A stretch of DNA of 64,000 nt from positions 120,008 through 184,007 of the forward strand of contig NZ_FUXB01000008.1 in NCBI RefSeq assembly GCF_900167345.1, read 5' to 3'. The notes below the pieces were generated by a model. That model searched no databases. It was not told the origin of the DNA and saw only the letters and a list, made by a program, of their open reading frames with translations. This DNA is from Vibrio cincinnatiensis DSM 19608. GTDB taxonomy: Bacteria > Pseudomonadota > Gammaproteobacteria > Enterobacterales > Vibrionaceae. A program made the translations under genes and the position numbers. Below, one piece after another: positions 46,642 to 57,158 of this stretch (position 1 is its first letter; each line of letters opens with the position of its first letter).

Positions 46642-46673
46642 GAACAATATTGTCATATTTATTAAGCATCTCT

Positions 46674-48422
46674 ATGTCTCTCAATTCTGACGAAACAACT
46701 TGGCAAACCTTTAAGCGCCTTTGGACTTACATCCGTCTTTATAAAGCGGGATTAGTTTTAGCAGTGATAGCGCTGGTGATTAATGCCTTGTCTGATACCT
46801 ATATGATTTCTTTGCTCAAACCTTTGCTTGATGAAGGGTTTGGCGGGACAGATTCTCGCTTCTTACAAGTGCTGCCTTTTATTATTTTAGGCTTAATGTT
46901 TATTCGCGGTTGCAGTAGTTTTATCTCCGCTTACTGTTTGAGTTGGGTTTCAGGCAACGTTGTGATGCAGATGCGGCGACGTATTTTTCATCAATTTATG
47001 CATATGCCCGTCAGCTTTTTTGATCGAGAATCCACAGGGGGGCTACTCTCTCGAATTACGTACGATTCAGAGCAGGTAGCCGGGGCGACTAGCCGAGCAT
47101 TGGTGAGTATTGTTCGTGAAGGGGCAAGCATCGTTGGTTTATTAACCTTAATGTTTTGGAATAGTTGGCAGTTGTCGTTGGTGTTGATCGTAGTGGCTCC
47201 TGTTGTGGCATTAGGTATTCGTGTTGTCTCTAAGCGATTTCGTAAAATATCCAAAAATATGCAAACAACAATGGGGCATGTTGCGTCTTCTGCTGAGCAG
47301 ATGCTTAAGGGCCATAAGGTGGTGTTGAGCTATGGTGGGCAAGAGGTTGAACGTAAACGGTTTGACAGTGTGAGTAACCGTATGCGCCAACAGACCATGA
47401 AGCTGGTTTCAGCCCAAGCTGTCGCGGATCCTATCATTCAGATGATTGCCTCATTAGCACTTGTGACGGTGCTTTTTTTAGCCAGTGTGGATTCTATTCG
47501 CGCTGACTTAACTCCCGGAACCTTTACGGTGGTCTTTTCGGCAATGTTTGGCTTAATGCGCCCACTGAAAGCATTAACGAATGTGACCTCTGATTTTCAG
47601 CGTGGTATGGCGGCAACACAAACGTTGTTTGCGTTGATGGATCTGGAAACAGAACGTGATCACGGTAAATTTGAAACGGATAAAGTCCGTGGTGATATTG
47701 CGGTGAAAGATGTCACTTTCACTTATCAAGGTAAAGAGAAACCCGCGCTATCTCATATCAGTTTTACTATTCCACAGGGAAAAACGGTTGCTTTAGTTGG
47801 ACGTTCTGGATCGGGGAAATCGACCATTGCTAACTTGTTTACCCGTTTTTACGATGTCGATTCAGGCTCTATTTGCCTTGATGATCATGATATTCGTGAT
47901 TATACCTTAGCCAATTTACGTCAACATTTTGCTCTTGTTTCCCAGAACGTACACCTCTTCAATGACACGATAGCCAATAATATTGCTTATGCAGCCGAAG
48001 GTCAGTACACCAGAGAGCAAATAGAAGAGGCCGCTCGTCTTGCCCATGCGATGGATTTTATCCAACACATGCCAGATGGGCTTGATACCATGATAGGTGA
48101 AAATGGAGCCAACCTTTCGGGGGGGCAGCGTCAGCGAGTGGCGATTGCTCGGGCATTACTGAGAGACGCGCCCGTGCTGATTTTAGATGAAGCGACATCA
48201 GCGCTGGATACGGAATCAGAGCGTGCGATTCAAGCCGCTTTAGATGAGTTACAGAAAGATAAAACGGTATTGGTCATTGCTCACCGTCTTTCGACGATAG
48301 AGCAAGCGGATGAAATCTTGGTCGTTGATGATGGTGAGATCATTGAGCGCGGTAAACATGCAGAGTTGATCGCTCAGAATGGTGCGTATGCTCAACTTCA
48401 TCGCATTCAATTTGGTGACTAA
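46674..48422 (+). CDS. msbA: Lipid A export ATP-binding/permease protein MsbA
   Basis: This 582-residue half-transporter flips lipid A-core across the inner membrane. The ATG at 46674 ([17 protein letters not shown]) gives exactly the usual MsbA length; an in-frame TTG 24 bases upstream is rejected. Six membrane spans precede the nucleotide-binding domain, which has [41 protein letters not shown] and [10 protein letters not shown]. lpxK follows after 3 bases, as in E. coli. Confidence 0.97.
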   Translation: MSLNSDETTWQTFKRLWTYIRLYKAGLVLAVIALVINALSDTYMISLLKPLLDEGFGGTDSRFLQVLPFIILGLMFIRGCSSFISAYCLSWVSGNVVMQMRRRIFHQFMHMPVSFFDRESTGGLLSRITYDSEQVAGATSRALVSIVREGASIVGLLTLMFWNSWQLSLVLIVVAPVVALGIRVVSKRFRKISKNMQTTMGHVASSAEQMLKGHKVVLSYGGQEVERKRFDSVSNRMRQQTMKLVSAQAVADPIIQMIASLALVTVLFLASVDSIRADLTPGTFTVVFSAMFGLMRPLKALTNVTSDFQRGMAATQTLFALMDLETERDHGKFETDKVRGDIAVKDVTFTYQGKEKPALSHISFTIPQGKTVALVGRSGSGKSTIANLFTRFYDVDSGSICLDDHDIRDYTLANLRQHFALVSQNVHLFNDTIANNIAYAAEGQYTREQIEEAARLAHAMDFIQHMPDGLDTMIGENGANLSGGQRQRVAIARALLRDAPVLILDEATSALDTESERAIQAALDELQKDKTVLVIAHRLSTIEQADEILVVDDGEIIERGKHAELIAQNGAYAQLHRIQFGD

Positions 48423-48425
48423 TAC

Positions 48426-49433
48426 GTGATTGAAAAACTCTGGTTTGAGCGTCATCTAGGTTACTACCTCTTGTGGCCAATCTTGTGGCCATTGAGTGTA
48501 TTGTTTAAAGCGATAAGCACAGCTCGACGTCGTGCTTTTCAACAAGGGAAAAAGGCGACTTATAAAGCCCCCATTCCTGTTTTTGTGGTGGGAAACATTA
48601 CGGCTGGGGGGAATGGCAAAACCCCATTTGTCGTCTGGTTGGTGGAAAGATTGCAGCAACAAGGTTATCGACCCGGTGTCGTTTCCCGTGGTTATGGAGC
48701 CAAAGCCCCCAGCTATCCTCTGCTAGTAACCAATGACACCTCCACATCACACTGTGGGGATGAACCCAAACTCATCTACCAGAGAACGCAAGCTCCGGTT
48801 GCGGTTGATCCTATCCGTTCCAATGCGGTTAAAGCTCTCTTAGCGCTCGGGGTGGATGTGATTGTGACCGATGATGGTTTACAACACTATGCGCTTGAAA
48901 GAGATATTGAGTTTGCGGTTGTGGATGGCGTGCGACGTTTTGGAAATCAGCAACTGCTTCCTCTTGGCCCACTACGTGAGCCGATGACACGCTTACAAGA
49001 GGTGGATTTTATTATTACCAATGGTGGGCAAGCAGAGACTGGTGAAATGGGGATGGCCTTATCTCCCAGTTTGGCCGTTAATCTTGTCACCGGTGAGAAA
49101 ATAGCGCTGACCAAGCTTACGCATCTTGTGGCGTGGGCGGGGATTGGCCATCCTGATCGTTTTTTTAAAACGTTAGAAACCTTAGGGGTGGAACCTATCT
49201 TGACGCATGGGTTTGCTGATCATCAAGCTTTTGATGAGTCACAATTAAAAGCGTTAGCAAAGAAAGGTGATCACGTCATTATGACGGAGAAAGATGCCGT
49301 TAAATGTGCTGGATTTGCCGAAGCTAACTGGTGGTATTTACCCGTTTCTGCTCAGATCTCGTCGGAAGAGACACAGTGCATTTTGAACACAATTAAAGAG
49401 GTTATGGAACAGTATGGATCATCGTCTGCTTGA
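48426..49433 (+). CDS. lpxK: Tetraacyldisaccharide 4'-kinase LpxK
   Basis: This 335-residue membrane-associated kinase phosphorylates the lipid A precursor at the 4' position. It uses a GTG start 3 bases after msbA. An N-terminal hydrophobic helix ([15 protein letters not shown]) anchors it. The P-loop [12 protein letters not shown] is near residue 55, followed by [30 protein letters not shown] and MTEKDAVKC. It overlaps ycaR by 20 bases. Confidence 0.96.
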   Translation: MIEKLWFERHLGYYLLWPILWPLSVLFKAISTARRRAFQQGKKATYKAPIPVFVVGNITAGGNGKTPFVVWLVERLQQQGYRPGVVSRGYGAKAPSYPLLVTNDTSTSHCGDEPKLIYQRTQAPVAVDPIRSNAVKALLALGVDVIVTDDGLQHYALERDIEFAVVDGVRRFGNQQLLPLGPLREPMTRLQEVDFIITNGGQAETGEMGMALSPSLAVNLVTGEKIALTKLTHLVAWAGIGHPDRFFKTLETLGVEPILTHGFADHQAFDESQLKALAKKGDHVIMTEKDAVKCAGFAEANWWYLPVSAQISSEETQCILNTIKEVMEQYGSSSA

Positions 49434-49593
49434 AATCGTTGCCTGCCCAGTTTGTAAAGGGAAGCTCATTTACGATAAAGAGAATCAAGAGTTAATTTGT
49501 AAGCTTGATCGCCTTGCTTATCCTATTAAAGAAGGAATTCCGGTTTTGCTTGAGCCGGAAGCTCGTACCATGAAAATGGAAGAGGGGCGCTAA
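49414..49593 (+). CDS. ycaR: Trm112/YcaR-family small protein
   Basis: This 59-residue protein begins [18 protein letters not shown], with a CPVC motif and a third cysteine ([12 protein letters not shown]) that give the Trm112/YcaR zinc-ribbon-like fold. It overlaps the end of lpxK by 20 bases, and its stop codon TAA shares one base with the kdsB start. The order lpxK-ycaR-kdsB is that of E. coli. The bacterial function is not established; a role as a small chaperone or partner protein is only a guess. Confidence 0.93.
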   Translation: MDHRLLEIVACPVCKGKLIYDKENQELICKLDRLAYPIKEGIPVLLEPEARTMKMEEGR

Positions 49594-50342
49594 TGTCATT
49601 TACCGTGGTGATCCCCGCCCGCTATCAATCGACCCGTTTGCCGGGCAAACCTCTGGCCGACATTGCGGGTAAACCTATGGTTCAGTGGGTGTATGAACAA
49701 GCGTTGCAGTCGGGAGCCGAACGCGTGATTGTCGCAACCGATGATCATCGAGTTGAACAAGCGGTACACGATTTCGGTGGATTGGTGTGTATGACATCGG
49801 CTGAACACCAGTCAGGCACCGAGCGTTTAGCTGAAGTCGTCGCTTTAATGGGCATTGAGGATGATCATATCATTGTCAATGTGCAAGGTGATGAGCCCTT
49901 GATTCCACCGAGCATTATTCGTCAAGTTGCGGATAACTTATCGTCTAGTCAAGCGCCGATGGCCACGTTAGCGGTTGAGATTGATCATCAAGATGAAATC
50001 TTTAACCCCAATGCCGTGAAAGTGGTGACAGACAAAGAAGGCTATGCCCTTTATTTTAGCCGGGCGGCGATTCCTTGGGATAGAGATAATTTTGCTTTGC
50101 CAGAGAAACCGATAGTTCAACCTCTGATGCGCCATATTGGTATTTATGCCTACCGTGCTGGTTTCATTAATACCTATATTCACTGGCAGCCTAGTATGCT
50201 AGAGAAAATAGAAAGCCTAGAACAGCTTAGAGTGCTTTGGTATGGGGAAAAAATTCATGTTGCTGTCGCACTTGAAGCGCCACCAGCAGGGGTTGATACT
50301 CCTGAAGATCTAGCCGTTGTCCGTCGAATTATGGCTTGCTAG
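49593..50342 (+). CDS. kdsB: CMP-KDO synthetase (3-deoxy-manno-octulosonate cytidylyltransferase)
   Basis: This 249-residue enzyme activates KDO with CTP for lipopolysaccharide inner-core synthesis. Motifs: [20 protein letters not shown] at the nucleotide-binding N-terminus, [43 protein letters not shown], and [19 protein letters not shown]. The length matches the family. It is the last gene of the lpxK-ycaR-kdsB group, followed by a terminator shared with convergent spoVR. Confidence 0.97.
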   Translation: MSFTVVIPARYQSTRLPGKPLADIAGKPMVQWVYEQALQSGAERVIVATDDHRVEQAVHDFGGLVCMTSAEHQSGTERLAEVVALMGIEDDHIIVNVQGDEPLIPPSIIRQVADNLSSSQAPMATLAVEIDHQDEIFNPNAVKVVTDKEGYALYFSRAAIPWDRDNFALPEKPIVQPLMRHIGIYAYRAGFINTYIHWQPSMLEKIESLEQLRVLWYGEKIHVAVALEAPPAGVDTPEDLAVVRRIMAC

Positions 50343-50350
50343 AGCAAGCC

Positions 50351-50378
50351 TCCCGAACGGCTTTTCGCTCGTTCGGGA
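50351..50378. terminator. Hairpin terminator between kdsB and spoVR
   Basis: A perfect 9-bp inverted repeat (TCCCGAACG / CGTTCGGGA) with a 10-base loop lies 8 bases after the kdsB stop, in the gap between two convergent genes. Confidence 0.7.
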
Positions 50379-50439
50379 ATCACTGCAATTGTTAACCTCG
50401 TCTCTTTTCTCCCATTTGTTCTATCAATGAAGCAGCAAG

Positions 50440-51978
50440 TTAGTGTTTACTGTCGGGCTCATTCTTTGAAGGGCAAGTTGCTAGGAGTTCATGATGGCCA
50501 CTCTCTTTTCGTTCTTCGAGTTTCACCTCAAAACCCCATAATCGATGCATATGCTTAAGTACTTCATGGTAGCTTGGGGCCAAAGGAATCCGTTCATGGG
50601 GGATATACTGTAAGGTGATTGAGCGATCCCCCCGAACATCCACATTATAAACTTGAATATTGGGTTCTAAATGGCTCAGGTTATATTGGGCAGCCAGTTT
50701 TTCACGAATTTTCTGATAACCAAACTCATCGTGGATGGCGCTGATTTCAATAAAGTTTTTATGGTCATCATCACAGATAGCAAACAATTTAAAGTCCCGG
50801 ATTAATTTGGGTGATAAATATTGACTAATAAAGCTTTCATCTTTGTAGTTCTGCATCGCAAAGTGGACCGCCTCTAACCAATCGCTTCCTGCCAATTCAG
50901 GAAACCAGTGTCTATCCTCTTCGGTGGGCTCTTCACAGATACGCTTGATATCTCGAAACATGGCAAACCCTAAAGCATAAGGGTTAATGCCACTGTAATA
51001 AGGGCTATTGTAAGAGGGTTGAGCAACGACACTAGTATGGCTATGTAAAAACTCAAGGATGAATTTATCGGAAACGACTCCTTCATCATAGAGATGATTG
51101 AGGATAGTGTAGTGCCAAAATGTTGCCCAACCTTCATTCATGACTTGGGTTTGTTTTTGTGGATAAAAGTATTGGCTGATTTTGCGGACAATCCGCACAA
51201 TTTCTCTCTGCCAAGATTCAAGTAGTGGAGCGTGTTTTTCAATAAAATAGAGAATATTTTCTTGAGGTTCACTAGGAAAGCGAGCTTGAGATTCCGCAGC
51301 TTTCGTTTTTTGTGGGACGGTGCGCCATAACGCATTTACTTGAGATTGTAGATAGGCTTCACGCTCTTCTTGGCGAACTTTCTCTTCCGCAATCGAGATT
51401 TTTTCCGGCCGTTTATAACGATCAACCCCATAATTCATTAATGCATGGCAAGAATCGAGGAGTTGTTCAACTTCATGAACACCATATTTTTCTTCACACT
51501 GAGCCAGATAGTTTTTGGCAAATAAAAGATAGTCAATAATTGAACTGGCATCGGTCCAAGTTTGAAACAGGTAGTTGCCTTTAAAGAAAGAGTTATGCCC
51601 ATAGCAAGCATGTGCCATGACTAACGCTTGCATGGTGACGGTGTTTTCTTCCATCAAATAAGCAATGCAAGGGTCAGAGTTAATGACAATTTCATACGCA
51701 AGCCCCATCTGCCCATGCTTGTAGTTTTGTTCTGTTTGAATAAATTTCTTACCAAATGACCAGTGATTGTAATTGATGGGCATGCCAATACTTGAGTAAG
51801 CATCCATCATTTGTTCTGAGGTAATGACTTCTATCTGATTTGGGTAAGTATCTAGACGATAGTATTTGGCGACCCGTTTAATCTCTTGATGATATTGTTC
51901 AAGCAAATCAAAGGTCCAATCGGGGCCATCGGGTAGGCGAGTTTTTTTAGAGAGCGTTGCCGATTTCTTATGACTCAT
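50440..51978 (-). CDS. ycgB: SpoVR/YcgB-family protein
   Basis: This 512-residue soluble protein matches the SpoVR/YcgB family along its full length: DWTFDLLEQYHQEIKRVA near the start, the conserved YNHWSFGKKF and YEIVINSDPCIAYLMEENT, MNEGWATFWHYTILN and NPYALGFAMFRDIKRI. No enzymatic motif is recognised. It is the third gene of the yeaG-yeaH-ycgB operon, following yeaH by 11 bases. In enterobacteria this operon responds to starvation and stationary phase. Confidence 0.93.
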   Translation of the reverse strand: MSHKKSATLSKKTRLPDGPDWTFDLLEQYHQEIKRVAKYYRLDTYPNQIEVITSEQMMDAYSSIGMPINYNHWSFGKKFIQTEQNYKHGQMGLAYEIVINSDPCIAYLMEENTVTMQALVMAHACYGHNSFFKGNYLFQTWTDASSIIDYLLFAKNYLAQCEEKYGVHEVEQLLDSCHALMNYGVDRYKRPEKISIAEEKVRQEEREAYLQSQVNALWRTVPQKTKAAESQARFPSEPQENILYFIEKHAPLLESWQREIVRIVRKISQYFYPQKQTQVMNEGWATFWHYTILNHLYDEGVVSDKFILEFLHSHTSVVAQPSYNSPYYSGINPYALGFAMFRDIKRICEEPTEEDRHWFPELAGSDWLEAVHFAMQNYKDESFISQYLSPKLIRDFKLFAICDDDHKNFIEISAIHDEFGYQKIREKLAAQYNLSHLEPNIQVYNVDVRGDRSITLQYIPHERIPLAPSYHEVLKHMHRLWGFEVKLEERKESGHHELLATCPSKNEPDSKH

Positions 51979-51989
51979 TTAGATTCCCT

Positions 51990-53261
51990 CTATGCGGTTT
52001 CCTTGTGAAATAACTCCCTAAACACAGGGAAAATATCTTCAACACTACGGATGTTTTTCATCGCAAAGTGGTCAAAAGTTTCGATAAGTTTTTCGTACTC
52101 ATGCCATAAGGTTTGATGAGAGCGGCGAGTGATTTCAATATACGCAAAGTATTGGCATTTAGGGAGCAACTGGCTAGCAAGCAGTTCTTTACAGCGAGGT
52201 GAATCATCGGCCCAGTTATCTCCATCAGAGGCTTGCGCTGCATAAATATTCCACTCACCTTGCGGGTAGCGTTCTTCAACAATGTCATGCATCAGTTTCA
52301 GTGCGCTGGAAACGATCGTTCCTCCCGTTTCTTGTGAATAGAAAAACTCGTGCTCATCGACTTCTTTGGCTTGGGTATGATGGCGAATAAAGACCACTTC
52401 CACATTTTCGTAAGTTCGGGTTAGAAATAGATAGAGCAAAACATAAAAACGTTTGGCGATATCTTTGGTGGCTTGATCCATTGAACCAGACACATCCATT
52501 AAGCAGAACATGACCGCTTGGCTTGTTGGAACTGGCCGTTTTTCATAATTTTTAAAACGTAAATCAAACGTATCAATAAAAGGAACACTCTCTATTTTAC
52601 GCCTGAGTTCCGCTATCTCTTCTTTTAGCTGTTTTTCTGCTAATAACTGTGCCGGTTCTTCCTGTTGTATTTTTTCCAGTTCCTGTTCTAACTCTCGCAT
52701 TAAGCGCCGTTTCCCGGCGGTCATTGCGGTTCGACGAGCTAAAGAGTTCTGTAAAGAACGGACAATGGCAATGTTGGCCGGAACACCTGCGCTCTGAAAA
52801 CCTGCACGATGTGTTTTCCACTCTTTAATTTTATTGATCTGGGTTTTGTCGAGGTTAGGAAGGGCTAAATCTTCAAATAGAATATCTAAGTATTCATCTT
52901 TTGAAAGTTGAAAAACGAAAGCATCTTCTCCTTCACCATCTTGGCTGGCTTCTCCTTCCCCTGAACCTTCACCTTGTCCTCCACCTTTTGGGCGTTCAAT
53001 TTTATCCCCTCGAATAAACTGGTCGTTCCCAGGATGCACTCGTTCTTTTAGGCCTCCTTTCCCTTGATGGAATATCGGTTCTTTAATGTCACGTTGTGGA
53101 ATAGAGACGTCTTCACCTGATTCAGTATTGGTGATTGAACGATGGTTGACCGCATCCGCAACAGACTCTTTGATTTGGTCTTTATAACGGCGTAGAAAAC
53201 GCTGCCGATTGACGGCGCTTTTATTTTTACCGTTTAACCTTCTATCAATAAATTGCGCCAT
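51990..53261 (-). CDS. yeaH: YeaH/YhbH-family von Willebrand A-type protein
   Basis: This 423-residue DUF444-family protein begins [24 protein letters not shown] low-complexity [17 protein letters not shown] stretch lies near residue 100, and a C-terminal VWA-like domain has the MIDAS-type motif [11 protein letters not shown] (DxSxS), then GGTIVSSAL. It is encoded between the YeaG kinase and YcgB, and its product may act with the kinase; this is inference from the conserved operon. The gap to yeaG (110 bases) contains a hairpin. Confidence 0.93.
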   Translation of the reverse strand: MAQFIDRRLNGKNKSAVNRQRFLRRYKDQIKESVADAVNHRSITNTESGEDVSIPQRDIKEPIFHQGKGGLKERVHPGNDQFIRGDKIERPKGGGQGEGSGEGEASQDGEGEDAFVFQLSKDEYLDILFEDLALPNLDKTQINKIKEWKTHRAGFQSAGVPANIAIVRSLQNSLARRTAMTAGKRRLMRELEQELEKIQQEEPAQLLAEKQLKEEIAELRRKIESVPFIDTFDLRFKNYEKRPVPTSQAVMFCLMDVSGSMDQATKDIAKRFYVLLYLFLTRTYENVEVVFIRHHTQAKEVDEHEFFYSQETGGTIVSSALKLMHDIVEERYPQGEWNIYAAQASDGDNWADDSPRCKELLASQLLPKCQYFAYIEITRRSHQTLWHEYEKLIETFDHFAMKNIRSVEDIFPVFRELFHKETA

Positions 53262-53328
53262 GAAATTCTCCCTGTAAACGTCACCCTAATAAGCTGAAAT
53301 CGCTTATACGCTGCGGGTCGGCTTGACG

Positions 53329-53351
53329 GTCAGTGGCCTAGTGCCACTGAC
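53329..53351 (-). other. Intercistronic hairpin between yeaG and yeaH
   Basis: A perfect 9-bp inverted repeat (GTCAGTGGC / GCCACTGAC) with a 5-base loop lies in the 110-base gap between two genes of one operon, 20 bases after the yeaG stop codon. No T-run follows, so it may stabilise the yeaG message or attenuate rather than fully terminate. Confidence 0.6.
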
Positions 53352-53371
53352 AGGTTGAGCCACTTGCACAA

Positions 53372-55306
53372 TTAAGAGGCTTTACGAACACGTAAATACC
53401 ACTCAGAGAGCAACCGAACTTGCTTCTCTGTATACCCTTTCTCCATCATTCGAGCGACAAAGTTATCGTGTTTCTTCTGATCTTCAGAAGAGGTTTTAGC
53501 ATTAAAAGAGATAACGGGGAGCAGCTCTTCAGTATTGGAGAACATTTTTTTCTCGATGACCGTACGAAGTTTTTCATAGCTCGTCCACATGGGGTTCTGA
53601 CCATTGTTATTGGCTCGAGCTCGCAAGACAAAGTTAACAATTTCATTGCGGAAATCTTTCGGATTACTGATCCCCGCAGTTTTTTCGATTTTCTCAAGTT
53701 CATCATTAAGTGCTGAGCGATCAAACAATTGGCCGGTTTCTGGGTCTCGATATTCTTGATCTTGAATCCAGAAGTCGGCGTAAGTAACGTAACGGTCAAA
53801 AATATTTTGTCCATATTCAGAATAGGACTCTAGATAGGCGGTTTGAATTTCTTTACCAATAAACTCCACATAGCGAGGTACTAAGTACCCTTTAATAAAT
53901 TCAAGGTAACGATCGGCCGTTTCTTGTGGAAATTGCTCGCGTTCTACCTGCTGCTCAATCACATAGAACAAGTGGACAGGATTAGCCGCGACTTCCGCTT
54001 GATCGAAATTGAAGACGCGGGAGAGAATTTTAAAAGCAAAGCGCGTTGATAGACCTGACATTCCTTCATCAACCCCCGCATAGTCTCGGTATTCTTGATA
54101 ACTTTTTGCTTTTGGATCGGTATCTTTCAGGGTTTCGCCATCATAGACGCGCATTTTTGAAAAGATGGACGAGTTCTCTGGCACTTTAAGTCGGGAAAGC
54201 ACACTAAATTGAGCTAAGAGTTCTAATGTACTAGGGGCTCGAGGCGCTTGATAGAGCTCACTATGTTCAAGCAGTTTTTCATAAATTTTGACTTCTTCTG
54301 AGACGCGTAAGCAATAAGGCACCTTGACGATATATACGCGGTCAAGAAATGCTTCATTATTCTTATTATTACGGAATGCTTGCCATTCTGACTCATTGGA
54401 GTGAGCGAGAATCATGCCATCAAAGGGGAGGGCGGATAACCCTTCTGTACCGTTATAGTTTCCTTCCTGAGTGGCCGTTAACAGCGGGTGTAAGACTTTG
54501 ATTGGTGCTTTGAACATCTCCACAAACTCCATCAACCCTTGATTGGCACGGCATAGAGCGCCGGAATAACTATAAGCATCGGGATCATCTTGGGAATAGT
54601 GTTCCAATTTACGAATATCAACCTTACCCACTAAAGAGGAAATATCTTGGTTATTTTCATCACCCGGTTCGGTTTTGGCTATAGCGATTTGATCGAGAAT
54701 CGAAGGGCGAACTTTAACGACTTTAAATTGGGTGATATCACCACCGAACTCATGTAACCGTTTCGCCGCCCAAGGAGACATAATGGAACGTAAGTAACGT
54801 TTATCAATGCCATATTCACGTTTAAGTAACTCACCATCTTCATTTACATCAAACAGGCAAAATGGGTGGTCATTGACTGGGCTACGCTGCCCATTAGCAG
54901 AAAGAATGTAGATGGGCATTTGTTGCATCAGCGCTTTGAGTTTTTCAGCTAAAGAGGATTTTCCTCCACCGACGGGGCCAAGTAGGTATAAAATCTGTTT
55001 ACGCTCTTCAAGCCCTTGTGCGGCATGTTTAAGGTAAGAGACTATCTGTTCAATGGCTTCTTCCATACCATAGAAATCAGCAAAAGGTTGATAACGAGAA
55101 ATCACCCTATTGGAAAAAATTCGGCTAAGCCGAGGATCTTTGGCTGTATCTATAAGTTCTGGTTTACCAATGGCCAACAGTAAACGTTCTGCCGCATTTG
55201 CATAAGCACTTTTGTCATCTTTACAGAGATCTAAAAAGGCTTGTATAGACAGTTCTTCATCCTTGGCTGCTTCGTAGCGGGCCTGAAAATGGTCAAAAAT
55301 ACTCAT
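53372..55306 (-). CDS. yeaG: PrkA/YeaG-family serine protein kinase
   Basis: This is a 644-residue protein of the PrkA family. An N-terminal AAA-type ATPase module has the P-loop GPVGGGKSSLAEKL near residue 112, and the PrkA kinase C-terminal domain follows about residue 400 onward. Conserved stretches include FADFYGMEEAIEQIV, LPFDGMILAHSNESEW and GLSTRFAFKIL. The protein is the first in yeaG-yeaH-ycgB. In E. coli YeaG is linked to nitrogen starvation and stationary-phase stress. Length is normal. Confidence 0.96.
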   Translation of the reverse strand: MSIFDHFQARYEAAKDEELSIQAFLDLCKDDKSAYANAAERLLLAIGKPELIDTAKDPRLSRIFSNRVISRYQPFADFYGMEEAIEQIVSYLKHAAQGLEERKQILYLLGPVGGGKSSLAEKLKALMQQMPIYILSANGQRSPVNDHPFCLFDVNEDGELLKREYGIDKRYLRSIMSPWAAKRLHEFGGDITQFKVVKVRPSILDQIAIAKTEPGDENNQDISSLVGKVDIRKLEHYSQDDPDAYSYSGALCRANQGLMEFVEMFKAPIKVLHPLLTATQEGNYNGTEGLSALPFDGMILAHSNESEWQAFRNNKNNEAFLDRVYIVKVPYCLRVSEEVKIYEKLLEHSELYQAPRAPSTLELLAQFSVLSRLKVPENSSIFSKMRVYDGETLKDTDPKAKSYQEYRDYAGVDEGMSGLSTRFAFKILSRVFNFDQAEVAANPVHLFYVIEQQVEREQFPQETADRYLEFIKGYLVPRYVEFIGKEIQTAYLESYSEYGQNIFDRYVTYADFWIQDQEYRDPETGQLFDRSALNDELEKIEKTAGISNPKDFRNEIVNFVLRARANNNGQNPMWTSYEKLRTVIEKKMFSNTEELLPVISFNAKTSSEDQKKHDNFVARMMEKGYTEKQVRLLSEWYLRVRKAS

Positions 55307-55453
55307 TGTGCATCCCCTCTTTAAATGTCTTATTAGACAGATAACTGCTTAAAAACATAACTCCCTAACATGTTAAGCCTAGATCGTATTTGTCGATTTT
55401 GCTTAAAGATTATGTATTTATTTAAAAATTGTTATAGGAGATGCGGGCTAATA

Positions 55454-55479
55454 TTTTGCTCAAATGTTTTTGAGCAAAA
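55454..55479. repeat. 11-bp inverted repeat in the yeaG-ompV divergent gap
   Basis: TTTTGCTCAAA and TTTGAGCAAAA form a perfect inverted repeat with a 4-base loop, followed by a run of six G. It lies in the 296-base gap between the divergent yeaG and OmpV-family genes, about 125 bases from the latter. It may be an operator or a transcript hairpin. The rest of the gap is AT-rich with no recognised gene. Confidence 0.65.
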
Positions 55480-55602
55480 GGGGGGAAATGAGAATAATAT
55501 GACTGAAACGATGAAAACAAATGAGCCTTAAAGATTGTATCAATAGATTGCAAGTCGTATTATCGCACACAATATTATATTGAGAATAAATACCAGGTTA
55601 AT

Positions 55603-56358
55603 ATGTCCCATTTTAGTCTTAAACGTGTATGGTTGTTTTGCTTCCTGCTGTTCTCTTCCGTGGCACACGCTGACATGTCTCAATGGTCGGTAGGGGTGGC
55701 GGCAGCTTATTCCCCTGCCGTCTATAAAGATACGCCATCGAATCGAACGGTCATTCCGGTGATCGGCTATGAAGGCGAACATATCTTCTTACGTGGCTTT
55801 GATGCGGGGTATCGTTTATTTCCACAAGGCTCAACGCAGAATATTGTGTTCCGTGTTGCCTTTGACCCAAGAACACTGAAGCCTTCTGATTCCGATGACC
55901 CACAAATTCGTTTACTCGACAAACGTAAGGCGACGGTGTTAGGGAGAGTGAGTTATCAGCTTTATACGATGGTGGGAATGTGGGAAGCCAGTATTGGCTC
56001 TGATATCGCGGGAAGGCATAACGGTGTCTATGGCGAATTAGCTTGGCGTTTACCGATTCGTTTTGAACGTTGGGGAATTACGCCTTCGATTGGTTATGCT
56101 TATAATTCTGATAAACTCAATAATCACCTATATGGCGTTTCGGCTCATGAAGCCGCTCGTAGTGGATTAGAGAAATATGATGCCGATTGGGATGGACAGT
56201 ATTTTGTTGGTGCAACGGCTTACTGGGCGGTCACACATAATATTCGTATTTCTGGCGGTATTCGTTATACCAATTTAGAAGGGGATATCTCTGCAAGCCC
56301 TGTTGTAGGGAGTAGTGCAGGAACCATGGGAACGCTGGGAATGGTTTACTTGTTTTAA
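55603..56358 (+). CDS. MipA/OmpV-family outer-membrane protein
   Basis: This 251-residue protein has a signal peptide (cleavage likely after AHA, before DMSQWSV). The mature part is a predicted beta barrel: QWSVGVAAAYSPAVYKDT, VIPVIGYEGEHIFLRG, YGELAWRLPIRFE, WGITPSIGYAYNSDKLNNHLYGVSAHEA and a terminal strand ending LGMVYLF with the C-terminal Phe typical of outer-membrane proteins. It fits the MipA/OmpV family. OmpV in Vibrio is an abundant, immunogenic protein recalled to vary with salinity. It is transcribed divergently from yeaG. Confidence 0.88.
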   Translation: MSHFSLKRVWLFCFLLFSSVAHADMSQWSVGVAAAYSPAVYKDTPSNRTVIPVIGYEGEHIFLRGFDAGYRLFPQGSTQNIVFRVAFDPRTLKPSDSDDPQIRLLDKRKATVLGRVSYQLYTMVGMWEASIGSDIAGRHNGVYGELAWRLPIRFERWGITPSIGYAYNSDKLNNHLYGVSAHEAARSGLEKYDADWDGQYFVGATAYWAVTHNIRISGGIRYTNLEGDISASPVVGSSAGTMGTLGMVYLF

Positions 56359-56383
56359 TGGCCCTCTAGCAAGGGGGTAATAG

Positions 56384-56411
56384 AAGGGAAGCGCTGATGG
56401 CTTCCCTTTTT
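56384..56411 (+). terminator. Rho-independent terminator after the OmpV-family gene
   Basis: A 9-bp stem (AAGGGAAGC / GCTTCCCTT) with a 7-base loop is followed by TTT, 25 bases after the stop codon. The A-rich arm of the stem may also serve the convergent yfbU transcript. Confidence 0.8.
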
Positions 56412-56415
56412 CGTA

Positions 56416-56916
56416 TTAAGCGTTAATGATCTGCGCTAATTCATTGGCAGATAAATGGTATTGCCTTGGACAATTTCGCCATGTGGTGAGCATCCGGCGA
56501 TATTTGTCCTGCATGGGGATTTGGCTATTAAAGTGGTGTTCGCTTTGCTCAAAGTGGGAATACAGTTTTTCTGTATTGACAAGAAAACGGACATAGTTAA
56601 CTAACTGAGCTTCTGAAGCAATGTCATAACCAAGGAAGTTAAGACGGCGAGCATCAAGATGCTGGCGGTGAGTATCATCGAGCATTTTGTAAGATTCTTG
56701 CATAGCGTGATACATTTCCATCACGTCGATCACTTCACGGCATTGAGCTTCGGATAAGCAGCCAAATTCTTTGTCTAATTCGCACATTTGCAATTCGTAA
56801 CCACGTTCAACAATGGTTTGTAAGCGTTTGTATTTATCCGCATTCGTGGGGTCGAGTTGGGACATTAAAACATATTGGTTCGATAGGATTAGACGTTGTG
56901 CATTAGTCATTTCCAT
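56416..56916 (-). CDS. yfbU: YfbU-family protein
   Basis: This 166-residue protein aligns along its length with E. coli Yfb[31 protein letters not shown] [36 protein letters not shown] and the C-terminal [18 protein letters not shown]. The start at 56916 is used because it follows GAGG at 6 bases and matches the family; an ATG 30 bases upstream is not needed. The function is not established. Confidence 0.93.
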   Translation of the reverse strand: MEMTNAQRLILSNQYVLMSQLDPTNADKYKRLQTIVERGYELQMCELDKEFGCLSEAQCREVIDVMEMYHAMQESYKMLDDTHRQHLDARRLNFLGYDIASEAQLVNYVRFLVNTEKLYSHFEQSEHHFNSQIPMQDKYRRMLTTWRNCPRQYHLSANELAQIINA

Positions 56917-57117
56917 GGCTAGCCTCACTATACTCATGTTAGTCAATTTGCTTAAGATAAGGTTAACAGCAATCGATGATTTTGAAACATGATCTCAACA
57001 CGGATTTAATGTTAAAAGCCTAAAATTTCGATGTTATCAAAATAGGAAGACAGTCATTTACAGTGTGGTTTGTGGGGCCGAGGATGCTTTGTCGGTTAAT
57101 TGAGGTTGGAATGAAAA

Positions 57118-57147
57118 TAAAAACACCAGGGGGTTCCCAGTGTTTTT
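57118..57147 (-). terminator. Rho-independent terminator after pflA
   Basis: A stem of AAAAACAC...GGG against CCC...GTGTTTTT (one bulge) lies 12 bases after the pflA stop on the - strand. It ends in a T-run on both strands. Confidence 0.75.
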
Positions 57148-57158
57148 ATGGTTAAGGC

